Source: Persicitalea sp964500445
GTDB taxonomy: Bacteria; Bacteroidota; Bacteroidia; Cytophagales; Spirosomataceae
Assembly (NCBI GenBank): GCA_964500445.1
Contig: CAZCOG010000021.1
Coordinates: 1 to 64,000, forward strand
Direction of reading: 5' to 3'
Length of the DNA stretch: 64,000 bases
Under the pieces are notes generated by a model, which did not search any database, was not told the DNA's origin, and saw only the letters and a list, made by a program, of their open reading frames with translations. Both the position numbers and the translations under genes were made by a program. Positions 24,924 to 32,837 of the stretch are shown piece by piece (position 1 is the stretch's first letter; each line of letters opens with the position of its first letter).

Positions 24924-25928
24924 ATGCGAATTGTTCAGCTAATTGATTCCCGTTACCATCATAGGTGTGTTGCCGTAGTCGATGAACCCGATTTGGTACT
25001 GATCAGCGAATACGACAGTGTGTATTTGTTGGCTTTGGCTGCCCTCGAAAAGGAACGATCATTGCATGAGTTGATTGAGGAAAGCAGGACGCTGGACCAT
25101 ATACCTTACGATGCGGTGTATGAAGGCAAAGTCGATTGGCGACTCTTGCCCGCCGTGGACCATCCGGTCGATCCGCGATTCTGCCTGGTGTCGGGCACCG
25201 GTCTGACGCACAAAGCCAGCGCGGAAAACCGCCAGAAAATGCACAATGCTCTGGCCGCCAACCACCTGACCGACAGCATGAAAATGTACCAATGGGGCGT
25301 AGAAGGCGGCAAGCCCGAAGTGGGAAAGATGGGCACGCAGCCTGAGTGGTTTTATAAAGGCAACGGAAGCGTTCTGAAAGAACATAACGCAGTGTTAACT
25401 GTTCCCAGTTATGGCGACGATGGCGGTGAGGAGCCCGAATTGGCGGCGGTATACATCAATGACCAAAACGGGAATCCGTACCGGATCGGCTTTGCTACGG
25501 CCAATGAATTCTCCGACCATGTCATGGAAAAGAAAAACTACCTCTATTTAGCTCCGTCCAAGATCAGGAACTGCGCCCTTGGCCCGGAACTGGTATTGAC
25601 CGATGCGATTGCCGATGTCAGCGGCCACGTTGCCATCCGGCGCGACGGACAGACGATTTGGGAAAAAGCCATCAAAACGGGCGAAGACAATATGGCTCAT
25701 AGTTTGAAAAACCTAGAGTACCATCATTTCAAATACGCCAACCACCGCTTACCCAACGATCTTCACGTTCATTTTCTGGGGGCCGATGCCTTTAGTTTTG
25801 GAGAGAACATCCGCCTGGCTGATGGTGACGAAATGGTTGTGCAATGGGAAGGGATGGGCCGGGCCTTGCGGAATAGGCTGGAAGTAGATACAAAGGAAGA
25901 AAAAATGCTCGATATCACCCGGCTCTAG
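24924..25928 (+). CDS. AraD1 / GguC family protein (FAH superfamily)
   Basis: 334 residues from ATG at 24924 (MRIVQLIDSRYHHRC); a TTG six codons upstream is possible but less likely. GguC/AraD1 proteins belong to the fumarylacetoacetase superfamily and occur in pentose operons; some act as L-2-keto-3-deoxyarabonate dehydratase. Seen: VSGTGLTHKASAENRQKM, PEWFYKGNGSVLKEHN, EPELAAVYINDQNG (metal-binding Glu) and ALGPELVLTD, matching the superfamily core. Upstream of a sulfatase and araBA on the same strand, so a role in arabinose or a related sugar acid is likely. Confidence 0.85.
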   Translation: MRIVQLIDSRYHHRCVAVVDEPDLVLISEYDSVYLLALAALEKERSLHELIEESRTLDHIPYDAVYEGKVDWRLLPAVDHPVDPRFCLVSGTGLTHKASAENRQKMHNALAANHLTDSMKMYQWGVEGGKPEVGKMGTQPEWFYKGNGSVLKEHNAVLTVPSYGDDGGEEPELAAVYINDQNGNPYRIGFATANEFSDHVMEKKNYLYLAPSKIRNCALGPELVLTDAIADVSGHVAIRRDGQTIWEKAIKTGEDNMAHSLKNLEYHHFKYANHRLPNDLHVHFLGADAFSFGENIRLADGDEMVVQWEGMGRALRNRLEVDTKEEKMLDITRL

Positions 25929-26040
25929 TCTGTGAAACCTTTCTTTTCTGGCTTAGGCGGGATAGGCTAATAATCACAGTAAAAACGGTGAGGGAGGAGC
26001 CTTTTCACAAAAAATCAGCCCCGACAACTACCCATCATTC

Positions 26041-27663
26041 ATGTTCAGACTTTGTATCGTCGCTTTTTCTCTACTGGTTTTCTCGGTTACCCAAAATGAG
26101 CCTCTGACCCAGCCTAAGCCCGCTACGCAGAAACCCGCTGAGACAAAACCGAACATCGTCCTCATCATGGTAGATGACATGGGCTACAGCGATATCGGCT
26201 GCTATGGTGGCGAGATTCCGACGCCTAATATCGATCGCCTGGCCCAAGGCGGGCTGCGCTTCAAGCAGTTTTACAACACGGGCCGCTGCTGTCCCACGCG
26301 GGCGAGTCTGCTCACGGGGCTGTATCCACATCAGGCAGGCATCGGCCAAATGGCCGAAGACCCCGAACGCCCCGAAGCCTTCCACTGGGGTACGCCCGGC
26401 TACCAGGGTTTCCTCAACCGCCAGTGCGTAACGCTGGCCGAAGTACTGAAAACCAACGGCTACCGTACCTATATGACCGGCAAGTGGCACGTGGGAATGC
26501 ACGGCGAGCAGAAACTACCCCGCCAGCGTGGCTTCGATCGCTACTATGGTATTCCGGCCGGAGCCACCAGTTATCTCAAGCCGCAGGGCGGGCGGAGTGT
26601 CTGGCGCGACAATAAGAAACTCGACCCGCCTACCGATCCTGACTACTACACGACGGATGCTTTCACGGATGAGGGGATCAGGTTTTTGCAGGAACAGAAT
26701 TCCGATGATCCGTTCTTCTGGTACTTGGCCTACAATGCCCCGCACTGGCCGCTGCACGCCAAGGAGAAGGACATCGCCAAATTTAAGGATACTTACAAAA
26801 TCGGCTGGGACAAAATCCGGCAGCGGCGGCTGGATCGGCAGATAAAAATGGGTCTGATTGATCCCAAATGGGGCTTTTCCGAGCGCGACAGTAGGGTGCG
26901 GCCCTGGACACAACTCAGTCAGGCCGAAAAAGACACAGTAGCCTACCGCATGGCTGTGTACGCCGCACAAGTCTATGCCGTGGACTATAATGTGGGCAAG
27001 GTGCTGGACTATCTGGAAAGTAAGAAGCTGATGGACAACACGATGATCATCTTCCTGGCCGACAACGGTGCCTGCGCCGAAAACTACGACGAATTGGGCT
27101 CAGCCCCCTTTCGCCGCATCAACGACCCTAATTTCAGTGGTGCCGTTTCGTACGGCATCGGGTGGGCTAATGCTTCTAATACACCTTTTTTCGAGTATAA
27201 GGTAAAGCCCTACGAGGGGGGCATCGCCACGCCCATGATCGTGCATTCGCCCAAACTACCCAAAAACCGACGCGGTAAGTTCACCAATGAAGTTGGCCAT
27301 TTGATCGACTTCATGCCGACCATTGTGGAAGCCAGCGGAGCGACTTACCCCACTACTTTCCACGATGGTCAGAAAATTCAACCTATGCAGGGGCTGAGTC
27401 TCATGGGTGTTATTGAAAAGAATGCCCCTATCGACCGCGAATGGCTTTTTTGGGAACATCAGGAGTACTGCGCCGTGCGGAAGGGAGACTTCAAGATGGT
27501 CAGGAAAATGGGAGACGGTGCTTGGCAGCTGTTCGATCTGAAAAACGACCATACCGAGCGCCACGACCTCGCCGCCCAACGTCCGGAGTTGGTGCAGGAG
27601 ATGAACCAGCGGTGGCAGGCATGGGCAGATAGCCATCAGGTTTTTCCGAAGAAAGTACAATGA
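26041..27663 (+). CDS. Secreted arylsulfatase (type I, formylglycine)
   Basis: 540 residues. N-terminal hydrophobic signal (LCIVAFSLLVFSV). The sulfatase core starts at PNIVLIMVDDMGYSDIGCYGG, with metal-binding DD. The modification motif C-x-P-x-R is C83-C84-P85-T86-R87 (GRCCPTRASLLTG); C83 is converted to formylglycine by an FGE-type maturase not present in this window. GKWHVGMHG and the C-terminal KMVRKMGDGAWQLFDLKNDHTERHDLA are typical. It removes sulfate esters from a carbohydrate or aryl substrate outside the cytosol. It ends 46 bases before araB, so it may belong to the arabinose unit, which would suit a sulfated arabinan-like polymer; that is inference. Confidence 0.92.
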   Translation: MFRLCIVAFSLLVFSVTQNEPLTQPKPATQKPAETKPNIVLIMVDDMGYSDIGCYGGEIPTPNIDRLAQGGLRFKQFYNTGRCCPTRASLLTGLYPHQAGIGQMAEDPERPEAFHWGTPGYQGFLNRQCVTLAEVLKTNGYRTYMTGKWHVGMHGEQKLPRQRGFDRYYGIPAGATSYLKPQGGRSVWRDNKKLDPPTDPDYYTTDAFTDEGIRFLQEQNSDDPFFWYLAYNAPHWPLHAKEKDIAKFKDTYKIGWDKIRQRRLDRQIKMGLIDPKWGFSERDSRVRPWTQLSQAEKDTVAYRMAVYAAQVYAVDYNVGKVLDYLESKKLMDNTMIIFLADNGACAENYDELGSAPFRRINDPNFSGAVSYGIGWANASNTPFFEYKVKPYEGGIATPMIVHSPKLPKNRRGKFTNEVGHLIDFMPTIVEASGATYPTTFHDGQKIQPMQGLSLMGVIEKNAPIDREWLFWEHQEYCAVRKGDFKMVRKMGDGAWQLFDLKNDHTERHDLAAQRPELVQEMNQRWQAWADSHQVFPKKVQ

Positions 27664-27708
27664 AGCAGTTGAAAATTTTCTTGTATTGAAAAAATACAGC
27701 ATCCCTAA

Positions 27709-29358
27709 ATGAGCAATAAATTGACAGAAAAGTATACGATTGGCCTAGACTATGGCACAGACTCGGTGCGTGCGCTGGTAGTCGATACCCGCACCGGAGA
27801 GAACGTCGGCACCGCCGTACACTACTACGAGCGATGGAAAAAGGGCCTCTACTGTAACCCCGAGGCCTCGCTGTTTCGCCAGCACCCGCTCGACTACCTC
27901 GAAGGTCTGGAAAGCGTTGTGCAGGGTGCCCTGGCCGATGCTCCCGCCGAAGTCCGGCAAAATGTGGTAGGAATATCGGTGGACACCACGGGTTCGACGC
28001 CCGTGGCGGTGGACCGGGAGGGTACCCCGCTGGCGTTGCTCCCCGAATTCGCCGAAAATCCCAGTGGTATGTTCATCCTCTGGAAGGACCACACCGCCAA
28101 CGCCGAAGCGGAAGAAATCAACCAACTGGCCCACCACTGGGACACGGATTTCACCAAATACGTCGGGGGTATTTATTCCTCCGAGTGGTTCTGGGCCAAG
28201 ATCCTGCGCACCCTGCGCGTCGATGAGAGTATTCGCGAAAAAGCCTTTTCCTGGGTCGAGCACTGCGATTGGATTTCTGCTGTGCTGACGGGCCACACCG
28301 ACCCACTGACCATGAAACGCTCCCGCTGTGCGGCGGGCCATAAGGCGATGTGGCATCAGGAGTTCGACGGCCTGCCGTCCGAAGAATTCCTGACCTGGCT
28401 CGATCCGTTACTCTCCGGCCTGCGCGAACGGCTTTACCATGATACCCACACTTCCGACCAGGCCATGGGAACGATTTCGCCCGAATGGGCCGAAAAGCTC
28501 GGCCTACCCTCCGATGTTGTCGTTGGAGTGGGGGCCTTCGATGCTCACATGGGGGCCGTCGGGGCCGAGATCGAGCCGTATGCCTTCGTACGCGTGATGG
28601 GTACTTCTACCTGCGATATGCTCATGGCACCCACCGAAGAAATCGGCCACCTGCTTATCCGGGGCATTTGCGGCCAGGTAGATGGCTCCATCATCCCCGG
28701 CATGCTGGGTACCGAGGCGGGGCAATCTGCTTATGGCGACTACTACGCCTGGTTCCAGCGTATCATCACCGAACCCGTGCGCGAGCTCCTCGGCGATGCC
28801 GCTGCTGACCAGCTGAGCACAAAGCTGATTCCCTACCTTTCGGAAAAAGCCGCCCGACTACCCGTCACGGAACACGACCCGGTGGCAACTGACTGGATCA
28901 ACGGGCGCCGGACTCCCGACGCTAACCATACGCTGAAAGCCACCCTAACGGGCCTGAATTTGGGAACGGATGCGGTGATGGTTTTCAAATCGCTGGTGGA
29001 AGCGACGGCTTTTGGCTCCAAAGCCATCGTGGACCGGTACCGGGCGGAAGGTGTACCCATCCGGCAAGTAATTGCCATCGGCGGTGTCGCCAAAAAGTCG
29101 CCGTTCGTGATGCAAACGCTTTCGGACGTCCTGGATATGCCCATTCGCGTGGCCCGTTCGGAGCAGGCCTGCGCCTTGGGCGCAGCCATGAATGCGGCCG
29201 TGGCGGCGGGTGTTCACAGCGATCTGGCCTCGGCCCAGAAAGCCATGGGTTCGGGCTTCGACGAAAGCTACGCACCTAATCCGGCGAAAGTCAGTATTTA
29301 TCAAAAACTATACGCCAGATACCAATCTCTGGGGAAATTCACTGAAAACAATGGTTGA
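27709..29358 (+). CDS. araB: Ribulokinase
   Basis: 549 residues, FGGY kinase family. Phosphorylates L-ribulose with ATP to L-ribulose 5-phosphate. ATP-binding start YTIGLDYGTDSVRALVVD; GISVDTTGSTPVAVD; GVGAFDAHMGAVGA; MGTSTCDMLMAP; IAIGGVAKKSPFVMQ, which is the FGGY signature-2 region; length matches AraB. It overlaps araA by 8 bases (ATGGTTGA, 29351-29358), so translation is coupled. No araD epimerase and no AraR or GntR-type regulator is present next to it. Confidence 0.95.
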   Translation: MSNKLTEKYTIGLDYGTDSVRALVVDTRTGENVGTAVHYYERWKKGLYCNPEASLFRQHPLDYLEGLESVVQGALADAPAEVRQNVVGISVDTTGSTPVAVDREGTPLALLPEFAENPSGMFILWKDHTANAEAEEINQLAHHWDTDFTKYVGGIYSSEWFWAKILRTLRVDESIREKAFSWVEHCDWISAVLTGHTDPLTMKRSRCAAGHKAMWHQEFDGLPSEEFLTWLDPLLSGLRERLYHDTHTSDQAMGTISPEWAEKLGLPSDVVVGVGAFDAHMGAVGAEIEPYAFVRVMGTSTCDMLMAPTEEIGHLLIRGICGQVDGSIIPGMLGTEAGQSAYGDYYAWFQRIITEPVRELLGDAAADQLSTKLIPYLSEKAARLPVTEHDPVATDWINGRRTPDANHTLKATLTGLNLGTDAVMVFKSLVEATAFGSKAIVDRYRAEGVPIRQVIAIGGVAKKSPFVMQTLSDVLDMPIRVARSEQACALGAAMNAAVAAGVHSDLASAQKAMGSGFDESYAPNPAKVSIYQKLYARYQSLGKFTENNG

Positions 29359-30841
29359 TTTAAAAATATACGAAATTTGGTTTGTCACAGGCAGCCAGCA
29401 TCTGTACGGAGAGGAAACCCTGCGGCAGGTAGACGAGCATTCCAGGATTATCGCCGAATCGTTCGATGCCGCTTCGCAGATTCCGGTGCGGGTAGTTTTC
29501 AAGCCTGTGGTCAAAACGCCGGAAGAAATTCTGGCCGTTTGCAAAGCGGCCAACGCTACGCCCAACTGCGTGGGGATCATCACTTGGATGCACACCTTCT
29601 CCCCCGCCAAAATGTGGATCGGCGGCCTGCACGCCCTGCAACTACCGCTGCTGCACCTGCACACGCAGTACAACCGCGACATTCCGTTTGCCGACATCGA
29701 CATGGACTTCATGAACCTCAACCAGTCGGCCCACGGTGACCGCGAGTTCGGGTTTATGGTCACTCGCATGAAAGTCAGCCGCAAGGTAGTTGTCGGCCAC
29801 TGGCAGAGCGCGGCCGTGTTGGGGCAGGTCGACGGGTGGTCGCGGGTAGCGGTGGCCCGCTACCGGATGCAGACGATGAAGGTAGTTCGCTTCGGCGACA
29901 ACATGCGGCAGGTGGCCGTCACGGAGGGTGACAAGGTAGAAGCCCAGATCAAGTTTGGCTTTTCGGTCAATACCCACGGTGTGGGCGATTTGGTAAAAGT
30001 CATCGGTCAGGTTTCCGACGACGAAATAGAAGAATTAATGCAGGAGTACGCCGATACGTACCAGTTAATGGACTCATTGGTGAAGGGCGGCGCGATGCGT
30101 GCATCGCTCGTGGAAGCCGCCCGCATCGAATTGGGCTTGAAGTACTTTCTGGCAGAGGGCGGCTACTCGGCCTACACGAATACTTTCGAGGATCTGCACG
30201 GTATGCGGCAGTTGCCCGGCATCGGTTCACAGCGGATGATGGCGGCGGGCTACGGCTACGGCGGCGAAGGTGACTGGAAAACTGCTGCCCTCGTGCACGT
30301 TCTGAAAACGATGGCGACGGGGCTGTCGGGTGGCAACTCGTTCATGGAGGATTACACCTACCACTTCGATCCCCAAAATCCGATGATACTTGGCTCGCAT
30401 ATGTTGGAAATTTGTCCGAGCATCGCCGCCAGACCCGTGCGCTGCGAGGTGCATCCACTGGGCATCGGTGGTAAGGAAGACCCGGTCCGGCTGGTGTTCG
30501 ACGGTGCCGCGGGTCCTGCCCTCAACGTCTCGCTGATCGATCTGGGCAACCGCTTCCGGCTGCTGGTCAACGAGGTGGAGGCCGTCGAAATCACGCAGGA
30601 TTTTCCCAAATTACCCACAGCGCGGGTACTTTGGCAACCTCAACCCAGCATGGAAGTCGGCCTACAGGCCTGGATTCTGGCCGGAGGCGCGCACCATACG
30701 GTGTATAGCCAGAACCTGCGTACCGAGCACATCGAAGACTTAGCGGAAATGCTGGGCGTAGAGCTGGTAATAATAAACAAGGACACCACCATTCGGGGAT
30801 TAAAGAAAGATTTGCAGCTTGGGGAGGTAGTTTACCGGTAG
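29351..30841 (+). CDS. araA: L-arabinose isomerase
   Basis: 497 residues from ATG at 29351; an open extension to 29192 overlaps araB and is not used. Converts L-arabinose to L-ribulose with Mn2+. Seen: EIWFVTGSQHLYGEETL, MHTFSPAKMWIGGL, LHTQYNRDIPF, VVGHWQSAAVLGQV, the catalytic Glu in FLAEGGYSAYTNTFEDL and SFMEDYTYHF, His in GSHMLEICPSI. Length equals the E. coli enzyme (500). Start codon lies inside the end of araB. Followed by a strong 17-bp terminator stem. Confidence 0.97.
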   Translation: MVDLKIYEIWFVTGSQHLYGEETLRQVDEHSRIIAESFDAASQIPVRVVFKPVVKTPEEILAVCKAANATPNCVGIITWMHTFSPAKMWIGGLHALQLPLLHLHTQYNRDIPFADIDMDFMNLNQSAHGDREFGFMVTRMKVSRKVVVGHWQSAAVLGQVDGWSRVAVARYRMQTMKVVRFGDNMRQVAVTEGDKVEAQIKFGFSVNTHGVGDLVKVIGQVSDDEIEELMQEYADTYQLMDSLVKGGAMRASLVEAARIELGLKYFLAEGGYSAYTNTFEDLHGMRQLPGIGSQRMMAAGYGYGGEGDWKTAALVHVLKTMATGLSGGNSFMEDYTYHFDPQNPMILGSHMLEICPSIAARPVRCEVHPLGIGGKEDPVRLVFDGAAGPALNVSLIDLGNRFRLLVNEVEAVEITQDFPKLPTARVLWQPQPSMEVGLQAWILAGGAHHTVYSQNLRTEHIEDLAEMLGVELVIINKDTTIRGLKKDLQLGEVVYR

Positions 30842-30858
30842 GTTTTCACTAAATGGCA

Positions 30859-30914
30859 AAAACGAAACGACCGAATCCCTGTCGATCTCCGTCAGTTTTC
30901 GGTCGTTTCGTTTT
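30859..30914. terminator. Bidirectional terminator between araA and the GHL10 gene
   Basis: Perfect 17-base arms: AAAACGAAACGACCGAA (30859-30875) and its complement (30898-30914), 22-base loop, A-tract and T-tract at the ends, so it can stop transcription from both sides. The right arm lies inside the last codons of the convergent GHL10 gene (its stop is at 30892-30894). Confidence 0.88.
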
Positions 30915-32481
30915 CAAATCGCTGCAAACGATTATCCCGAATAAAAATTCGTAATGGTCCTACGGGGCGCCCTTCATTATGCAGGCGGTCCACGGCGGTG
31001 ACATAGTACAGGTATTTTTTTTCCGCTACTACAGTACGGTCAGTGAAGTGGGTGCCCTCGAAGCATTGCCCCACGATGCGGCGCGGGTCGATGGCGGAAG
31101 GTTTTTCGCCTTCTTCAAACCGATAAATGACATAGTATGTCGCTGAGTCACCGTCGGCCGCGAGGGGGGGCGCTTCCCAAAACAGATTGAGCCCCGCCGT
31201 CTGCAAAGTAGCCCCAAGCCTCTGCGGACTGAGTGGCACGACGTTATCTTTCCAGGGCATAGCCGGAACCAAAGCCGGGTATTTGTAAAATTCATTTCTG
31301 AGCGAATCCACAAAGCCCAGCGAATTACGGCGCAGCGAGCGCGAGCTGAAAAAGATGCTGCCGTCGGCGCCATCTTTGCGAAGGTACCTTACCTGATCGG
31401 GGATTTCGGAAGTATTACGCCAGTGTTTGTCGCTGTCTTCGTACCCCACGCGGTAGGCGGCCTGGCCCACGTAAAAATGGCGATCGAAGCTGTTCTCTGC
31501 CCACCAATCCACCAGGTTTTTGAAAGGTACTTTGGCAAAGCCCGCCGAAAAATAGACCTGCGGAGCCACGTAGTCGATCCAGCCTTCCTGCAACCACTTG
31601 CGCGTATCGGCAAAAAGATGATCATAGGACGTCAGCCCGCCCGTGGTATTGGAGCCATTGGCATCGTCGCGGCGGTTGCGCCAGACGCCAAACGGACTGA
31701 TTCCAAACTTGATACGCGGCTTCACTACGGCCAGCGAATCGTGAATTTGCTTGATGAGCAGGTCGATATTGTGTCGCCTCCAATCGTTTTTACTGGCAAA
31801 ACCCTGGCCGTATTTTTTGAAAGTTGCCTCATCCTGCAACGTTTGTCCCGCTACGGCATAGGGATAAAAATAATCATCGAAATGAATACCGTCCACATCG
31901 TAGTTGCGGGCCACATTGACGGTCATTTCGGTGATGAACTGCCGTACTTCCGGCAAACCAAAATTGAAGAGTTTGGCCCCGTCGTAACTCAGTACCCAGG
32001 CCGGATGAGTGCGGCTAAGGTTCTGCGACGACACACTGCGCGATGAGCGATGTACCAGACGATTCAAATTAAGCCAGGCGTGAAATTCCAGGCCCCGGCG
32101 ATGCGACTCCCGCACCATGTAGTCGAGCGGGTCGTAGAAGGGTACCGGAGCGCGCCCCTGTTCACCCGTGAGCCACTCCGACCACGGCTCGGTACTTTTG
32201 GCGTAAAAGGCATCGCCTGCCGCCCGTACCTGCACGAATAGGGCATTCATACCAATGCCTTTGTAAAATTCCAGCAAATCGATGAATTCCGCGCGTTGGC
32301 GGTCAGGCGTGAGATTTTTCTGGCTCGGCCAATCGATATTATCCACCGTAGCCACCCAAACTGCCCGGAACTCCCGCTTGGGTGGTCGCTCTACTTCAAT
32401 AATTTCAGGCTGCGCTTGGCAGGCACTAAGACCAAAATAGAGGAGAAAGGGGGATAATAGTCCGAAACCAATTTTTTTCAC
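30892..32481 (-). CDS. GHL10 (DUF187-type) family-10-like glycosyl hydrolase, lipoprotein
   Basis: 529 residues from GTG at 32481 (a TTG four codons earlier is less likely). MKKIGFGLLSPFLLYFGLSAC is a lipoprotein signal ending in LSAC. The catalytic TIM barrel begins REFRAVWVATVDNIDWPS, and contains LFVQVRAAGDAFY, EFHAWLNLNRLV, DVDGIHFDDYFYP and IKFGISPFGVWRN, all hallmarks of GHL10, whose E. coli relative YngK/DigH splits denuded peptidoglycan glycan strands. A fibronectin-III-like domain follows from about residue 420. Its terminal codons form part of the bidirectional terminator. Substrate: probably cell-wall glycan or another polysaccharide. Confidence 0.88.
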   Translation of the reverse strand: MKKIGFGLLSPFLLYFGLSACQAQPEIIEVERPPKREFRAVWVATVDNIDWPSQKNLTPDRQRAEFIDLLEFYKGIGMNALFVQVRAAGDAFYAKSTEPWSEWLTGEQGRAPVPFYDPLDYMVRESHRRGLEFHAWLNLNRLVHRSSRSVSSQNLSRTHPAWVLSYDGAKLFNFGLPEVRQFITEMTVNVARNYDVDGIHFDDYFYPYAVAGQTLQDEATFKKYGQGFASKNDWRRHNIDLLIKQIHDSLAVVKPRIKFGISPFGVWRNRRDDANGSNTTGGLTSYDHLFADTRKWLQEGWIDYVAPQVYFSAGFAKVPFKNLVDWWAENSFDRHFYVGQAAYRVGYEDSDKHWRNTSEIPDQVRYLRKDGADGSIFFSSRSLRRNSLGFVDSLRNEFYKYPALVPAMPWKDNVVPLSPQRLGATLQTAGLNLFWEAPPLAADGDSATYYVIYRFEEGEKPSAIDPRRIVGQCFEGTHFTDRTVVAEKKYLYYVTAVDRLHNEGRPVGPLRIFIRDNRLQRFENETTEN

Positions 32482-32586
32482 ACCAACAATCAATCGTAGT
32501 CTTTTCTTGAATCGTCAAAGTAACGGATTTTAGGCCAATTTTGGTGGATTCACGACTTCATTCAATCGCCTCCAAGTTTATCGTCA

Positions 32587-32754
32587 CTACTGGGAGTCAC
32601 TATTTTCCAGTGGCTTAGAACGATGCGAGCGGCAGCGGTCGCTGCAATATTTTACGTCCTCCCAGTTACTGGCCCACTTTTTTCGCCAAGCAAAGGGACG
32701 CCCGCAGTTATTGCATACTTTCGTGGGCAAGTCCGATTTTTTTCTCATTTTCAT
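32587..32754 (-). CDS. DUF2256 small zinc-binding protein
   Basis: 55 residues, ATG at 32754, TAG at 32587-32589. The sequence contains MKMRKKSDLPTKVCNNCGRP, then FAWRKKWASNWEDVKYCSD and RCR, the DUF2256 signature with two CxxC-type pairs (CNNC at 14-17, CSDRC at 37-41) that should bind one zinc. In many bacteria this gene accompanies a cryptochrome/photolyase; none is seen here. Function unknown, nucleic-acid binding plausible. It lies between the divergent glycogen synthase and the GHL10 gene. Confidence 0.85.
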   Translation of the reverse strand: MKMRKKSDLPTKVCNNCGRPFAWRKKWASNWEDVKYCSDRCRSHRSKPLENSDSQ

Positions 32755-32771
32755 GGTAAATGCAGGAATCT

Positions 32772-32801
32772 TTGTGATTTTAACGGAATATAGTACCTTT
32801 C
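32772..32801 (+). promoter_or_regulatory. Promoter of the glycogen synthase gene
   Basis: TTG (32772-32774), exactly 19 bases, then TACCTTTC (32794-32801), 7 of 8 for TAnnTTTG. Start of transcription expected near 32807, 31 bases before the TTG start codon at 32838. Confidence 0.65.
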
Positions 32802-32837
32802 ATACCTAACCTTACTACCTGCTAACTGTACCCTGAT

